Both the position numbers and the translations under genes were made by a program. A DNA stretch of 22,431 nt from an uncultured delta proteobacterium (GTDB lineage Bacteria > Myxococcota_A > Bradymonadia > REDH01): assembly GCA_903912275.1 (NCBI GenBank), contig CAIWGR010000201.1, forward strand, positions 1 through 22,431, in the 5' to 3' direction. This document shows, piece after piece, positions 7,446-15,648 of this stretch; the first letter of the stretch is position 1, and each line of letters starts with the position of its first letter. The notes beneath the pieces are model-generated. The model made no database searches and had not been told where the DNA came from. It worked only from the letters and a program-made list of their open reading frames with translations.

Positions 7446-8572
7446 GTCTTCGCAACATCTATCGCGTGCTGCTTCTGCTCGCCATCGCCACCTCGCCTGT
7501 CTGGGTCACCTTCCTCATCTGGCAGTTCAGCCCGTGGAAGTCCTCCAAGATCGTCCTGGTCGACTACACCGTACCCTTCGACTCTGCGCGCGAGCACCGG
7601 GGCGCCATCTGGCTCCTCAACCATGAAAAGTATCGCGCCCCCATCGGCGATCAGTGGACACCCCTCACGTCGCATGTCGGGTACGACCCGACCAACCGTG
7701 ACACCCAGAAACCGGTCGCTTCACTCGACCTCTCCGGCAAGGACTGGGTCTTCTTTACCGACTCCTACGGTGTCTATGCCGACGACCTCCTCGGCATCCC
7801 GACCGAGACCGCGCACATCGACTACTCCAAGAAGGTCTTCGGCGGCATCTCCAACGATGACGCCCGTGCGCTCGCCAATTTCACGAGCGCGGGCCATCAC
7901 ATCTATCTTGAGTACAACGGCCTCGAAGAGCCGACGCAGCCGCAAGCCCGCGCCGTTGTCGAAGAGCTCCTCGGCGTGCACTGGACAGGCTGGACCGGTC
8001 GAAGCTTCCTCAACCTCTACGACACCGGAGATGTCCCCCACTGGCTCCCGCGGCTCTACCGCGAGCAGTATGGCAACGACAACATGCCCGAAGGACCAAC
8101 ACTGGCCTTCATCCATCGCAACGGACGGCTGCTCCTTATCTCCAACCCTGACGCTCCGCGGGTGGCACCCCGCGTGGTGCTGACCTCCCTGGGCGAGAAA
8201 CTGCTCCCTGAGGCGTCGAGCGGAGCGAACTACTATTACTGGTTCCCTGTCCTCGAAGCGCAGCCCGGCACCGAGGTACTGGCAGAGTTCGCCCTGCCTG
8301 AGCTTCCCGCCATGCCCGTCATCCTCCGCGAAATGAACGCACCCGAACGCATTCCGCTCCTGACCCGCAAGGTCCTGCTCGGCTCCCACCGAATCTACAT
8401 GGCCGCGGACCTCTCCGACACCGACTTTGAGCCGGGAAACTACCGATTCGCTGGGCTCTCCTGGCTCCGCTCCATTACGGAACGCCGCCGAGATGCCTTC
8501 ACGTCGCAGAACACCTATTGGCAGTTCTACGTACCTGCCGTTACGAGGCTGCTCAGCGCCACCTCGCGCTGA
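7442..8572 (+). CDS. Membrane-anchored extracytoplasmic protein of unknown family in glycan cluster
   Basis: A 376-residue protein. The GTG at 7442 is selected because it overlaps the glycosyltransferase stop (GTGA) and starts directly before the membrane helix (about 7-29); an in-frame ATG at 7406 would overlap the upstream gene more and add twelve unlikely residues. The rest has no further membrane segment and is predicted periplasmic. The region around 135-175, where an F-x-S-A-G-H-H-I-Y-L-E-Y pattern precedes AVVEELLGVHWTGWTG, resembles the flavodoxin-like/GATase1-type folds found in some carbohydrate proteins, but no Cys-His catalytic pair is evident. I do not recognise the family. Its place suggests modification, length control or handover of the glycan in the periplasm (inference). 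Confidence 0.75.
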   Translation: MSLRNIYRVLLLLAIATSPVWVTFLIWQFSPWKSSKIVLVDYTVPFDSAREHRGAIWLLNHEKYRAPIGDQWTPLTSHVGYDPTNRDTQKPVASLDLSGKDWVFFTDSYGVYADDLLGIPTETAHIDYSKKVFGGISNDDARALANFTSAGHHIYLEYNGLEEPTQPQARAVVEELLGVHWTGWTGRSFLNLYDTGDVPHWLPRLYREQYGNDNMPEGPTLAFIHRNGRLLLISNPDAPRVAPRVVLTSLGEKLLPEASSGANYYYWFPVLEAQPGTEVLAEFALPELPAMPVILREMNAPERIPLLTRKVLLGSHRIYMAADLSDTDFEPGNYRFAGLSWLRSITERRRDAFTSQNTYWQFYVPAVTRLLSATSR

Positions 8573-8599
8573 GTCCCACGCCCCCCCCCGCTCCGCACG

Positions 8600-9955
8600 A
8601 TGTCACGAGACCAGCTTCACGACGAGACACCGCTCCGCGGCTTTGACGACCTCACGGCCTATTTCGCCCGGGGCAACAAGGGTGCGGCCATCCTCGGCGT
8701 GGGCACCGAGCATGAGAAGTTTGGCTTCGACCGGGCGACGCTCTCCCCGCTCCGCTTTGACGGCCCGCAGGGCATCGAGGCACTGCTGCGCCAGATCTCC
8801 GAGCGATACGGCTGGCTTCCCATCTATGATGGCGAAGCCCTGATTGCCCTCGAGAAGAAGGGAGCCGCGATCACGCTGGAGCCCGGAGGGCAGCTCGAAC
8901 TCTCCGGCCGCATTGTCACCCGCATCGAGGAGACGGAGGCCGAACTCCGCAGCCACCTGTCGGAGGTAGCCGAGATCGGCGGCAGGCTCGGCCAGCGTTG
9001 GGCGCTCTTTGGCATGCACCCCTGGCACGATACCTCCGAGGTGGGCTGGGTGCCCAAGTCACGCTACGGCGTGATGCGAGACTACATGGGCAAGCAGGGG
9101 CGGCTCGCCCACTGGATGATGAAGATGACCTGCACTGTGCAGGCCAACTTTGACTACCGGACGGAGGACGACGCGATGGAGATGCTCCGCCTCTCCTGCA
9201 CGCTCAACCCACTGGTGACCGCGCTCTTCGCCTGCAGCCCCTACAAGATGGGGGTCGCAACGCACGAGGTCTCGAGCCGCATGGCGGTCTGGCAGGAGAC
9301 CGACCCGCGCCGATGCGGAACGCCCCCTGCGCTCCTGTCGCCGGAAGCCCGGTTCTCGGACTACGCCGAATGGCTCCTCGATGTCCCCATGCTCTTTGTG
9401 CGCCGCGAAGGCCGCTACATCGACTGGACTGGGCGCTCCTTCCGACGCCACCTCGCGGGCGAGTATGAGCTCACGCCGACCCTGGGCGACTGGGAGCTGC
9501 ACCTCTCCACGGCCTTCCCCGATGTACGGATGAAGAGCTACATCGAGACCCGCACCGCAGACTGCGCGCCGCTCCCCTGGCTGCTGGCCCTCCCCGCGCT
9601 CTGGAAGGGTCTCTTCTATGCGCAGAATGCGCGCCGCAGTGCCTTCGCGCTGCTGCCGGATGCGACCCCGGAATCGGTGGCAGAGCTAGCCCGCATCGCA
9701 CGTACCGAGGGGTTGAGCGGCACCTTCCGGGGACAGTCGCTGCGCGACCTCGCCACAAACCTCGTCGCGATCGCCGCCGACGGCCTTGACGATCAGACAG
9801 ACCATCGCCCCTCCGAGGCCCGCTACCTCGCCCCACTGCTCGGCCCGAACGGAGAGGCCTACGCGCCGGCCGAGCGGCTGGAGGCCATCTGGCGGGCGAC
9901 CGACGGAGACCGCGAAGCGGTGACCGAGGCCTTCTCCATCGACCGCTGGCTTTAG
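8600..9955 (+). CDS. gshA: Glutamate-cysteine ligase (plant/proteobacterial GCS2 type)
   Basis: A cytoplasmic ligase of 451 residues that makes gamma-glutamylcysteine from Glu, Cys and ATP, the first step of glutathione synthesis. Family hallmarks are GTEHEK (35-40) and LEPGGQLELSG (93-103) at the Glu/ATP site, then RYGVMRDYM and the MKMTCTVQANFDY segment typical of the plant/proteobacterial class. Length and colinearity fit that class rather than E. coli GshA. It lies 27 bases after the glycan cluster and may be read from the same transcript; a run of nine C (8581-8589) precedes it and no clear Shine-Dalgarno is visible. No gshB is in the window. Glutathione also supports ArsM chemistry, but physical linkage is distant. 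Confidence 0.93.
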   Translation: MSRDQLHDETPLRGFDDLTAYFARGNKGAAILGVGTEHEKFGFDRATLSPLRFDGPQGIEALLRQISERYGWLPIYDGEALIALEKKGAAITLEPGGQLELSGRIVTRIEETEAELRSHLSEVAEIGGRLGQRWALFGMHPWHDTSEVGWVPKSRYGVMRDYMGKQGRLAHWMMKMTCTVQANFDYRTEDDAMEMLRLSCTLNPLVTALFACSPYKMGVATHEVSSRMAVWQETDPRRCGTPPALLSPEARFSDYAEWLLDVPMLFVRREGRYIDWTGRSFRRHLAGEYELTPTLGDWELHLSTAFPDVRMKSYIETRTADCAPLPWLLALPALWKGLFYAQNARRSAFALLPDATPESVAELARIARTEGLSGTFRGQSLRDLATNLVAIAADGLDDQTDHRPSEARYLAPLLGPNGEAYAPAERLEAIWRATDGDREAVTEAFSIDRWL

Positions 9956-10000
9956 GCTCCGCGCGCCCGCTTCGAGGGGCTCCCGCACGCCATACGTGGC

Positions 10001-10029
10001 TTGCGATTTGGTCAAACCGCTGCTATCTG
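10001..10029 (+). promoter_or_regulatory. Candidate rpsB promoter
   Basis: TTGCGA (10001-10006) and TATCTG (10024-10029) are spaced by 17 bases in the gap before rpsB. The -10 matches only three of six consensus positions. It would give a leader of roughly 105 bases containing the hairpin at 10072-10086. Confidence 0.35.
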
Positions 10030-10071
10030 CGCGGCCCACTTCGCACGCGACCGGATCTTGCGCTCAGCGTA

Positions 10072-10086
10072 CCGTCTTACAGACGG
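10072..10086 (+). promoter_or_regulatory. Small hairpin in the rpsB leader
   Basis: A perfect six-base inverted repeat, CCGTCT and AGACGG with a three-base TAC loop, lies 55 bases before the rpsB start. Ribosomal protein S2 autoregulates through its mRNA leader in enterobacteria; whether this hairpin has that role is unknown. No T-run follows, so it is not a terminator. Confidence 0.35.
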
Positions 10087-10141
10087 GGAGCAGCAGGAGA
10101 TGAAGGTCGCGGAGGCCCAACGCAAACCAAGGAGAGAGAAG

Positions 10142-10951
10142 ATGTCGAAGATTGCAATGCGTGACTTGCTCGATGCCGGCGTTCACTTTGGCCACCAGAC
10201 GGGTCGTTGGAACCCGAAGATGGCTCCCTACATCTACGGCTCGCGCAACGGCGTGCACATCATCGACCTCTCCAAGACGGTCCGCCAGTTCGACCGCGCC
10301 TACGACTTCATCAATGGCGTCGTCGGCCAGGGCCGCAGCGTGCTCTTCATCGGCACCAAGAAGCAGGCCCAGATCATCCTCCAGGAGGAGTCGGCCCGCG
10401 CCAAGCAGTTCCACATCACCAACCGTTGGCTCGGTGGCACGCTGACCAACTTCCGCACGATCAAGACCGGCATCGAGCGCCTCAAGGAGCTCGACCGCAT
10501 GGCGGCCGATGGCTCGCTCGAGAAGTTCACGAAGAAGGAGGCCCTCGGCCTTTCCCGCGAGCGTGAGCGCCTCGAGTTCAACCTCGGTGGCATCAAGGAC
10601 ATGCCAGGCCTTCCCGGCGCCGCCTTCGTTGTCGATCCCCGCAACGAGACGATCGCCATCGAAGAGTGCAACCGCTGCGGTATCCCGGTCATCGCATTGA
10701 CCGACACCAACTGCGACCCCGACAACATCGACCATGTTGTCCCCGCCAACGACGACGCCATCCGCTCGATCCGCCTCTTTGCCTCGGCCATCGCCGACGC
10801 CTGCATCGAGGGCGCCCGTCGTGGCGGCGGCCATCGCCGTCAGGAAGACCTGACCAGCGTCAGCTTCGAAGGCGACACCGCTTCGGCCACCACCGCCGAG
10901 AGCATGACCGCTCAGGTGCTTCGCAAGCCGACCACCGTCGAGCGCGACTAA
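10142..10951 (+). CDS. rpsB: 30S ribosomal protein S2
   Basis: A 269-residue small-subunit protein that binds the 30S head/body junction and is needed for S1 recruitment. The start is the ATG at 10142, with AAGGAG seven to eight bases upstream; the frame is open further upstream but the sequence there is not S2-like. The N-terminus (SKIAMRDLLDAGVHFGHQ), NPKMAPYIYGSRNGVHIIDL, the ITNRWLGGTLTNF segment and FVVDPRNETIAIEE are textbook S2 motifs. About 25 extra, poorly conserved residues extend the C-terminus compared with the 241-residue E. coli protein. It begins the conserved rpsB-tsf-pyrH-frr order. Confidence 0.98.
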   Translation: MSKIAMRDLLDAGVHFGHQTGRWNPKMAPYIYGSRNGVHIIDLSKTVRQFDRAYDFINGVVGQGRSVLFIGTKKQAQIILQEESARAKQFHITNRWLGGTLTNFRTIKTGIERLKELDRMAADGSLEKFTKKEALGLSRERERLEFNLGGIKDMPGLPGAAFVVDPRNETIAIEECNRCGIPVIALTDTNCDPDNIDHVVPANDDAIRSIRLFASAIADACIEGARRGGGHRRQEDLTSVSFEGDTASATTAESMTAQVLRKPTTVERD

Positions 10952-11011
10952 TTTCTTCAAACCCCACGGTGGCGAGCTTCTAGCCCCACCCCCAGCACTT
11001 CGAGATGGAAC

Positions 11012-11929
11012 ATGGCGATCTCTGCTTCTGATGTGAGAGACCTGCGCGAGCGTACCGGCGCCGGCATGATGGACTGCAAGAAGGCTCTCGACGAGTCGGG
11101 CGGCGACCTCGAGAAGGCTGTCGAATGGCTTCGCGTGAAGGGCATGGCCAAGGCTGCAAAGCGCTCCGGCAAGGTCGCCTCTGAGGGCCTTGTCCACTTC
11201 GCCATCGCGGCGGACGGCAAGTCGGGCGCGCTCGTTGAGGTCAACTGCGAGACCGACTTCGTCGCACGCAACGTCGACTTCCGTAACTTCGTAGACGCCA
11301 TCGCCAAGGCGGCCCTGGCCAACAAGACCACCACGGTCGAGGCGCTTGCCGCTGTCCCCTTCGAGGACTCCACCCTCGATGTGGTCCGACTGGCCCGCAT
11401 CGGCACCACGGGTGAGAACATCAACATCCGTCGCGTTGCCTTCTACGAACTCGCAGGCCCGGGCCGCGTTGGTGGCTACATCCACGCCGAAGGCAAGATC
11501 GGCGTCATCGCCGTCGCCGAGGCTGGCACGGAGCTCGACGACGCCCGCTTCACGCAGCTCGCCAAGGAGATCTCGCTCCACGTCTGCGCCTGCTCGCCCA
11601 TCGCCGTCTCCGAGAACGACATCGACCCCGCCATCCTCGCGGCCGAAAAGGCTGTCTACGAGCAGCAGGCCAAGGAGTCCGGCAAGCCTGCCGAGATCGC
11701 CGAGAAGATGGCCCTCGGTCGTCTCTCGAAGTGGAAGAAAGAGATTTGCATGCTCGATCAGGCGTGGGTCACCAACGCCGACATCACCGTCGAGGCCCAC
11801 CTCGCCGCCATGAGCAAGGAGCTCGGCACCCCCATCAAGATTGCCGGCTTCACCCGCTTTGCCCGCGGTGAGGGCATCGAGAAGGAAGAGACCGACTTCG
11901 CCGCAGAAGTCGCCGCCGCGCTGCTCTAA
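11012..11929 (+). CDS. tsf: Translation elongation factor Ts
   Basis: A 305-residue nucleotide exchange factor that releases GDP from EF-Tu. The N-terminal UBA-like module (VRDLRERTGAGMMDCKKAL, residues 8-26) and the TDFVARN motif (81-87), which contacts the EF-Tu G domain, are intact. Two core subdomains follow, including the dimerisation/coiled-coil region near 190-245, of the long (E. coli-like) class. It lies 60 bases after rpsB and is followed within 15 bases by a strong terminator, so rpsB-tsf probably form one transcript. Confidence 0.98.
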   Translation: MAISASDVRDLRERTGAGMMDCKKALDESGGDLEKAVEWLRVKGMAKAAKRSGKVASEGLVHFAIAADGKSGALVEVNCETDFVARNVDFRNFVDAIAKAALANKTTTVEALAAVPFEDSTLDVVRLARIGTTGENINIRRVAFYELAGPGRVGGYIHAEGKIGVIAVAEAGTELDDARFTQLAKEISLHVCACSPIAVSENDIDPAILAAEKAVYEQQAKESGKPAEIAEKMALGRLSKWKKEICMLDQAWVTNADITVEAHLAAMSKELGTPIKIAGFTRFARGEGIEKEETDFAAEVAAALL

Positions 11930-11941
11930 CCCAGCCTCGCA

Positions 11942-11967
11942 AAGCCCGCCTCGGCGGGCTTTTCTTT
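11942..11967 (+). terminator. Rho-independent terminator after tsf
   Basis: AAGCCCGC and GCGGGCTT form an eight-base stem with a CTCG loop, followed by TTTCTTT. The element sits 12 bases after the tsf stop, and pyrH begins 30 bases later, so pyrH needs read-through or its own start signal, as in E. coli where tsf is also followed by a terminator. Confidence 0.88.
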
Positions 11968-11996
11968 ATCTGCAAACCCCAACCCCGAACGAACCC

Positions 11997-12743
11997 ATGG
12001 CCGGAACGCCCAGATACCGTCGCGTCATGCTCAAACTCTCCGGCGAGGCCCTCGCAGGGCCGCTCGGAACCGGCATCGACCCGGAGACCCTCTCCTACAT
12101 CGCGCAGGAGGTCCAAGAGGTCGCAGCAGAGGGTGTCGAGGTCTGCCTCGTCATCGGAGGCGGCAACATCTTCCGCGGCATTGCTGCAAGCGCGAAGGGG
12201 ATGGACCGTGCCTCCGCTGACTACATGGGCATGCTTGCAACCTGCATGAACGCCCTTGCGATGCAGGATGCGCTTGAGCGGCTGGGGCTCTTCACCCGCG
12301 TGCTGTCTGCCATCGCCATGCAGGAGGTCGCAGAGCCCTACATCCGTCGGCGCGCTGTCCGACACCTCGAGAAGGGACGTATCGTCATCTTCGCCGCAGG
12401 CACCGGCAACCCCTACTTCACCACCGATATGGCAGGCTGTCTGCGCGCCATGGAGATTCACGCAGAGGTCATCTGCAAGGGAACCAAGGTGGACGGCGTC
12501 TTCGAGGCCGACCCCAAGACCCACCCCGAGGCCAAGCGCTACAGCCGGCTCTCCTACGACACCGTGCTCGCGCAGAACCTCAAGGTCCTCGACAGCACGG
12601 CCATCGCGCTCTGCAAAGAAAACAACCTGCCCATCGTCGTCTTCAACCTCCGCGAGCGGGGCAACCTCCGTCGCGTAGCGCTCGGCGAGGACATCGGCAC
12701 CGTCATCGACGGAACGCTCTCGCCACCCTTCGAGTTCGCGTAA
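11997..12743 (+). CDS. pyrH: Uridylate (UMP) kinase
   Basis: A 248-residue bacterial UMP kinase (amino-acid-kinase fold, hexameric, not related to eukaryotic UMP/CMP kinases) that converts UMP to UDP in pyrimidine nucleotide synthesis. The start is the ATG at 11997, giving YRRVMLKLSGEAL at the usual position; upstream in-frame codons belong to the tsf region. Visible motifs are KLSGEAL (13-19), VIGGGNIFRG, the DYMGMLAT helix, the AAGTGNPYFTTD substrate loop and KGTKVDGVFEADP. No strong Shine-Dalgarno is seen. It is third in the translation cluster. Confidence 0.97.
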   Translation: MAGTPRYRRVMLKLSGEALAGPLGTGIDPETLSYIAQEVQEVAAEGVEVCLVIGGGNIFRGIAASAKGMDRASADYMGMLATCMNALAMQDALERLGLFTRVLSAIAMQEVAEPYIRRRAVRHLEKGRIVIFAAGTGNPYFTTDMAGCLRAMEIHAEVICKGTKVDGVFEADPKTHPEAKRYSRLSYDTVLAQNLKVLDSTAIALCKENNLPIVVFNLRERGNLRRVALGEDIGTVIDGTLSPPFEFA

Positions 12744-12828
12744 CGCTTCCGGCGTTGAGGTTTGTACGAAACTTCGGCATACCGTGGCCACGCTGCTGCC
12801 GGCCTGCCACAGACTCCTTGAGGCAATC

Positions 12829-13386
12829 ATGCTCGACGATATCGAAAACGACCTCCTGCTCTCCTTTGACAAGGCCATCACAGCCTTGAGTCGCGACCTG
12901 GTTCGCATCCGTACGGGCCGCGCCACCGCCTCCATCCTCGATGACATCAAGCTCGACTACTACGGGCAGATGACGCCGCTCACGCAGATCGCAACCGTCA
13001 AGGTCCCAGAGCCCCGCATGATCACGGTGCAGCCCTGGGAGAAGGGTGTGCTCGGCCAGATTGAGCGCGCCATCCACCAGAGCGACCTCGGGCTGACGCC
13101 GACCAACGACGGCACCATGATCCGGCTGCCCATCCCGCCCCTGACGGGCGAGCGACGGAACGACCTCGCCAAGCAGGCCCGCAAGCTCGGGGAAGATGCC
13201 AAGATCATCATTCGGAACGCGCGCCGCGACGCCAATGAGCTCATCAAGCAGCTCCAGAAAGACAGCGAACTCTCCGAAGACGACGCCCGCCGCGCAACCG
13301 CAAAGGTGCAGGAGTTGACGGACAAGGGTGTCGCGAAAGTGGACGACGCAGTATCGAAGAAAGAGAAGGAGATCGCCGAGGTCTGA
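12829..13386 (+). CDS. frr: Ribosome recycling factor
   Basis: A 185-residue protein, the same length as in E. coli, that with EF-G splits post-termination ribosomes. The ATG at 12829 is chosen over an in-frame GTG at 12784 because GAGG lies five bases before it and the first residues then match the family. Conserved features are ALSRDLVRIRTGRATASILDDI (start of the long helical domain), LDYYGQMTPLTQIA, WEKG, SDLGLTPTNDGTMIRLPIPPLT and the C-terminal helix with RNARRDANE. It lies 85 bases after pyrH. Confidence 0.97.
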   Translation: MLDDIENDLLLSFDKAITALSRDLVRIRTGRATASILDDIKLDYYGQMTPLTQIATVKVPEPRMITVQPWEKGVLGQIERAIHQSDLGLTPTNDGTMIRLPIPPLTGERRNDLAKQARKLGEDAKIIIRNARRDANELIKQLQKDSELSEDDARRATAKVQELTDKGVAKVDDAVSKKEKEIAEV

Positions 13387-13440
13387 GCCGACCCGCGCGA
13401 CTCCCCACGACGACCCAAGATACGCCCTCCCCGAGATCTC

Positions 13441-15642
13441 ATGCTGACCCGTCCCTCGCTTCTGCTGCTCCTGGGACTCGCTGCATCAGGATGCGCCGCC
13501 AGCAGCGCAGCACGGCACGAGGCGGCTATCATGGAGGCGCAGCCGGCAAGGCTCACCCTCAGCGCAGACCGAGGCTGGATGCTCGGCGGCTCCAAGGGAC
13601 TCGCCAAGACTACCTGGCAGGCGGTGCAGGCGCAGCCCTGGCCACTCACCTCCGCGCCGCCGCTCCTCGGCTACCTCTGCCGCAGCCAACTGCCCGAGCG
13701 GCCCGCCAATGCGACCGTACTCGGCCTGCAACTCCGCGACGCACTCGCGGCCACAACCTTTGCCCCCGTTACCAGCTTTGAGCCGGCACCAACCGGGAAG
13801 GAGCTGGTGGCCTTCACCCGGAGCGCCGACCGCTCCGTCGCGCTCGCAGGTGCGAAGGCGCGCAGGCTCGCTACCGGAGAGCGGTATGCCCTGCTCGACC
13901 TCGACCTCGAGCGCTGCCCCGAGCGCATCTCGGACCGCATGGTTGCGATCGCTCAGGTCCAACGCATCGATGGTGATGTCGCCATCGCTGCAGTTGTCCA
14001 GGGCACGGCACCCGCAAAGGGCATCGCCATGCTCACCGGGCCCGAGCGCAGCGCGCCGCAACTCGTTACCATCCATGTCGCCCAGAGCGCCGAGGGCGAT
14101 GAGCCCCCCATGGACAGCTGGATGGAGGAGCTATCAAGCCTGGCTGCAGAACAGGGGGTGACCAACCTCGCGATCCGCGCGCTCGCCGAAAAGGTAGACC
14201 CGTCCGAGAGCGAGCCGGGGCGCATCATCGAGCGCAAACTCTCCTACAGCGACCTCGGCGTTGTACTCGGCTGGTCGTTCGCCGGGGGCGCCGCCGCGGT
14301 CACCAACCTGGTTGTCGGTGAGCCGCCCGTCGACAGCAGGATGACCGCCATCCGCATGTTGCCCGGCGGCCTCGCGCTGCCGGCGACCAAACCGACCGAC
14401 CTCCCCCACCTCATGGCTCCAAGCCTGCTTGCCTCTGCCGCAAGCCGACGCGGCGACTTCGCGGAGGCGGTGCTGATCGCCAGAGACGCCCTCGCGCGGG
14501 AGGGGCTGCCTGCGGGGCTTCGTTCTCACCTTACCGAAATCTACGCAGCCAATCTCAACGCGCTGGGGCTCGATGGCGACGCGCTCCGGGTCATCTCCCT
14601 TGCCATTGCTGATGCGCGAGAGAAGCAGGACCAGCGGGCGGAACTCAACACGCTCGACATCCGCGCTGCGCTCGCAGACAGCGTGGGCCTGGAGGCTGCT
14701 GGCATGGTCGACCGCCAGCGGAGCGCGACACTCTCTGCGCTGCAGCCCAACCCCGACATGATGTGGGACAGCCGCGTTGAGGCTGTCGAGACCGCGCTTC
14801 GCGGCAACGATTCGCTGCAGGCAGCCGCACTTGCACAGACGCTCCAGAACGATGCGCGTACTGCCAAGCGGGACGATCTCGTCTTGCGCAGTTACTACCT
14901 GCTGGCAGAGGCGCTCGGCCAACAGGATGGCGCCCAGGCCGCGCTGGTCCTTGGCAGCGCAGCCGTCGAACTCAAAGAGCTGCCGCTCATGCTTGAATCG
15001 GTGCTGCAGCTCAAGCGGGTCGCCGCCCTGCTCGGTGCCGGCGAACAGCGCACCGCGATGGCGCTGCTGACCGACATCCGCGAGTCACTCGCAGAGGCCC
15101 CACCTTCGCAAGCACGCTCCCGTCTCTTCCTCCATGCAGCGGAGCTGTCACTGGAGTTGGACAACAAGCGCAGCGCAGCCGCCTCCCTTGTGCAAGCGGT
15201 CGACGGCTTCGTAGCCGCGGGCGGTTGGAGCGACGCGATGGTGGCGCTCGACGGACTCATTCGGCTCTCCTGCGGCGTGGGTGCCGACGAGGAGCCTACG
15301 GAGGCCTCCATGGCCGACTGTCACACCCTGGTCGCGCAACAGGCGACCTATGCAGACAAGGCGGGGATGCCGCAGGCCGCCGCCTCGTCGAGGCTCCTTC
15401 TTGCTGCCATCGACACCCGCTTCGGGATGCGTCGCGAAGCCGAAGCGCTGCTTCAGTCCATCGAGCAGGAGGCGCTGGCGGGATACTATCCGGAGCTCCT
15501 CGAGTCGCTCTACGGGCTCCGCAGCCGTATCGCAGACAAGGCAAACGACCGGGTCGCAAAGGCCGCCGCGGATAGCGCAGCTGCGACGTGGCATACCGTA
15601 AACGAGGCCCGCCGCGGCGAATCGACTGCCAAGGGCGAGTAG
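13441..15642 (+). CDS. Large predicted lipoprotein with TPR-like helical repeats
   Basis: A 733-residue protein. Residues 1-17 are a short lipoprotein signal (hydrophobic LLLLLGLAASG) with Cys18 as the likely lipidated residue, so it is membrane-attached outside the cytoplasm. Residues about 40-310 are a mixed alpha/beta region without a family I recognise, starting with DRGWMLGGSKGLAKTTWQ. From about 320 to 720 there are repeated Ala/Leu-rich helix pairs of TPR character (ASAASRRGDFAEAVLIARDAL, LAEALGQQDGAQAALVLGSAA, MRREAEALLQSIEQEALAG). There is no catalytic motif. It starts 54 bases after frr on the same strand with no terminator between. It ends six bases before a convergent lipoprotein gene. 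Confidence 0.8.
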   Translation: MLTRPSLLLLLGLAASGCAASSAARHEAAIMEAQPARLTLSADRGWMLGGSKGLAKTTWQAVQAQPWPLTSAPPLLGYLCRSQLPERPANATVLGLQLRDALAATTFAPVTSFEPAPTGKELVAFTRSADRSVALAGAKARRLATGERYALLDLDLERCPERISDRMVAIAQVQRIDGDVAIAAVVQGTAPAKGIAMLTGPERSAPQLVTIHVAQSAEGDEPPMDSWMEELSSLAAEQGVTNLAIRALAEKVDPSESEPGRIIERKLSYSDLGVVLGWSFAGGAAAVTNLVVGEPPVDSRMTAIRMLPGGLALPATKPTDLPHLMAPSLLASAASRRGDFAEAVLIARDALAREGLPAGLRSHLTEIYAANLNALGLDGDALRVISLAIADAREKQDQRAELNTLDIRAALADSVGLEAAGMVDRQRSATLSALQPNPDMMWDSRVEAVETALRGNDSLQAAALAQTLQNDARTAKRDDLVLRSYYLLAEALGQQDGAQAALVLGSAAVELKELPLMLESVLQLKRVAALLGAGEQRTAMALLTDIRESLAEAPPSQARSRLFLHAAELSLELDNKRSAAASLVQAVDGFVAAGGWSDAMVALDGLIRLSCGVGADEEPTEASMADCHTLVAQQATYADKAGMPQAAASSRLLLAAIDTRFGMRREAEALLQSIEQEALAGYYPELLESLYGLRSRIADKANDRVAKAAADSAAATWHTVNEARRGESTAKGE

Positions 15643-15648
15643 CGCGCC

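Noticed and set aside
8581..8589. Run of nine C before gshA as a phase-variable tract
   Set aside because: It lies outside the coding region and the -10/-35 spacing cannot be judged; a single homopolymer in high-GC DNA is weak evidence without read-level length variation.
10064..11800. 578-codon minus-strand frame across rpsB and tsf
   Set aside because: Long but antisense to two textbook translation genes, spanning their intergenic gap; no homology pattern seen.
11850..12950. 366-codon minus-strand frame across pyrH and the start of frr
   Set aside because: Antisense to pyrH and crosses the terminator after tsf; shadow of codon bias.
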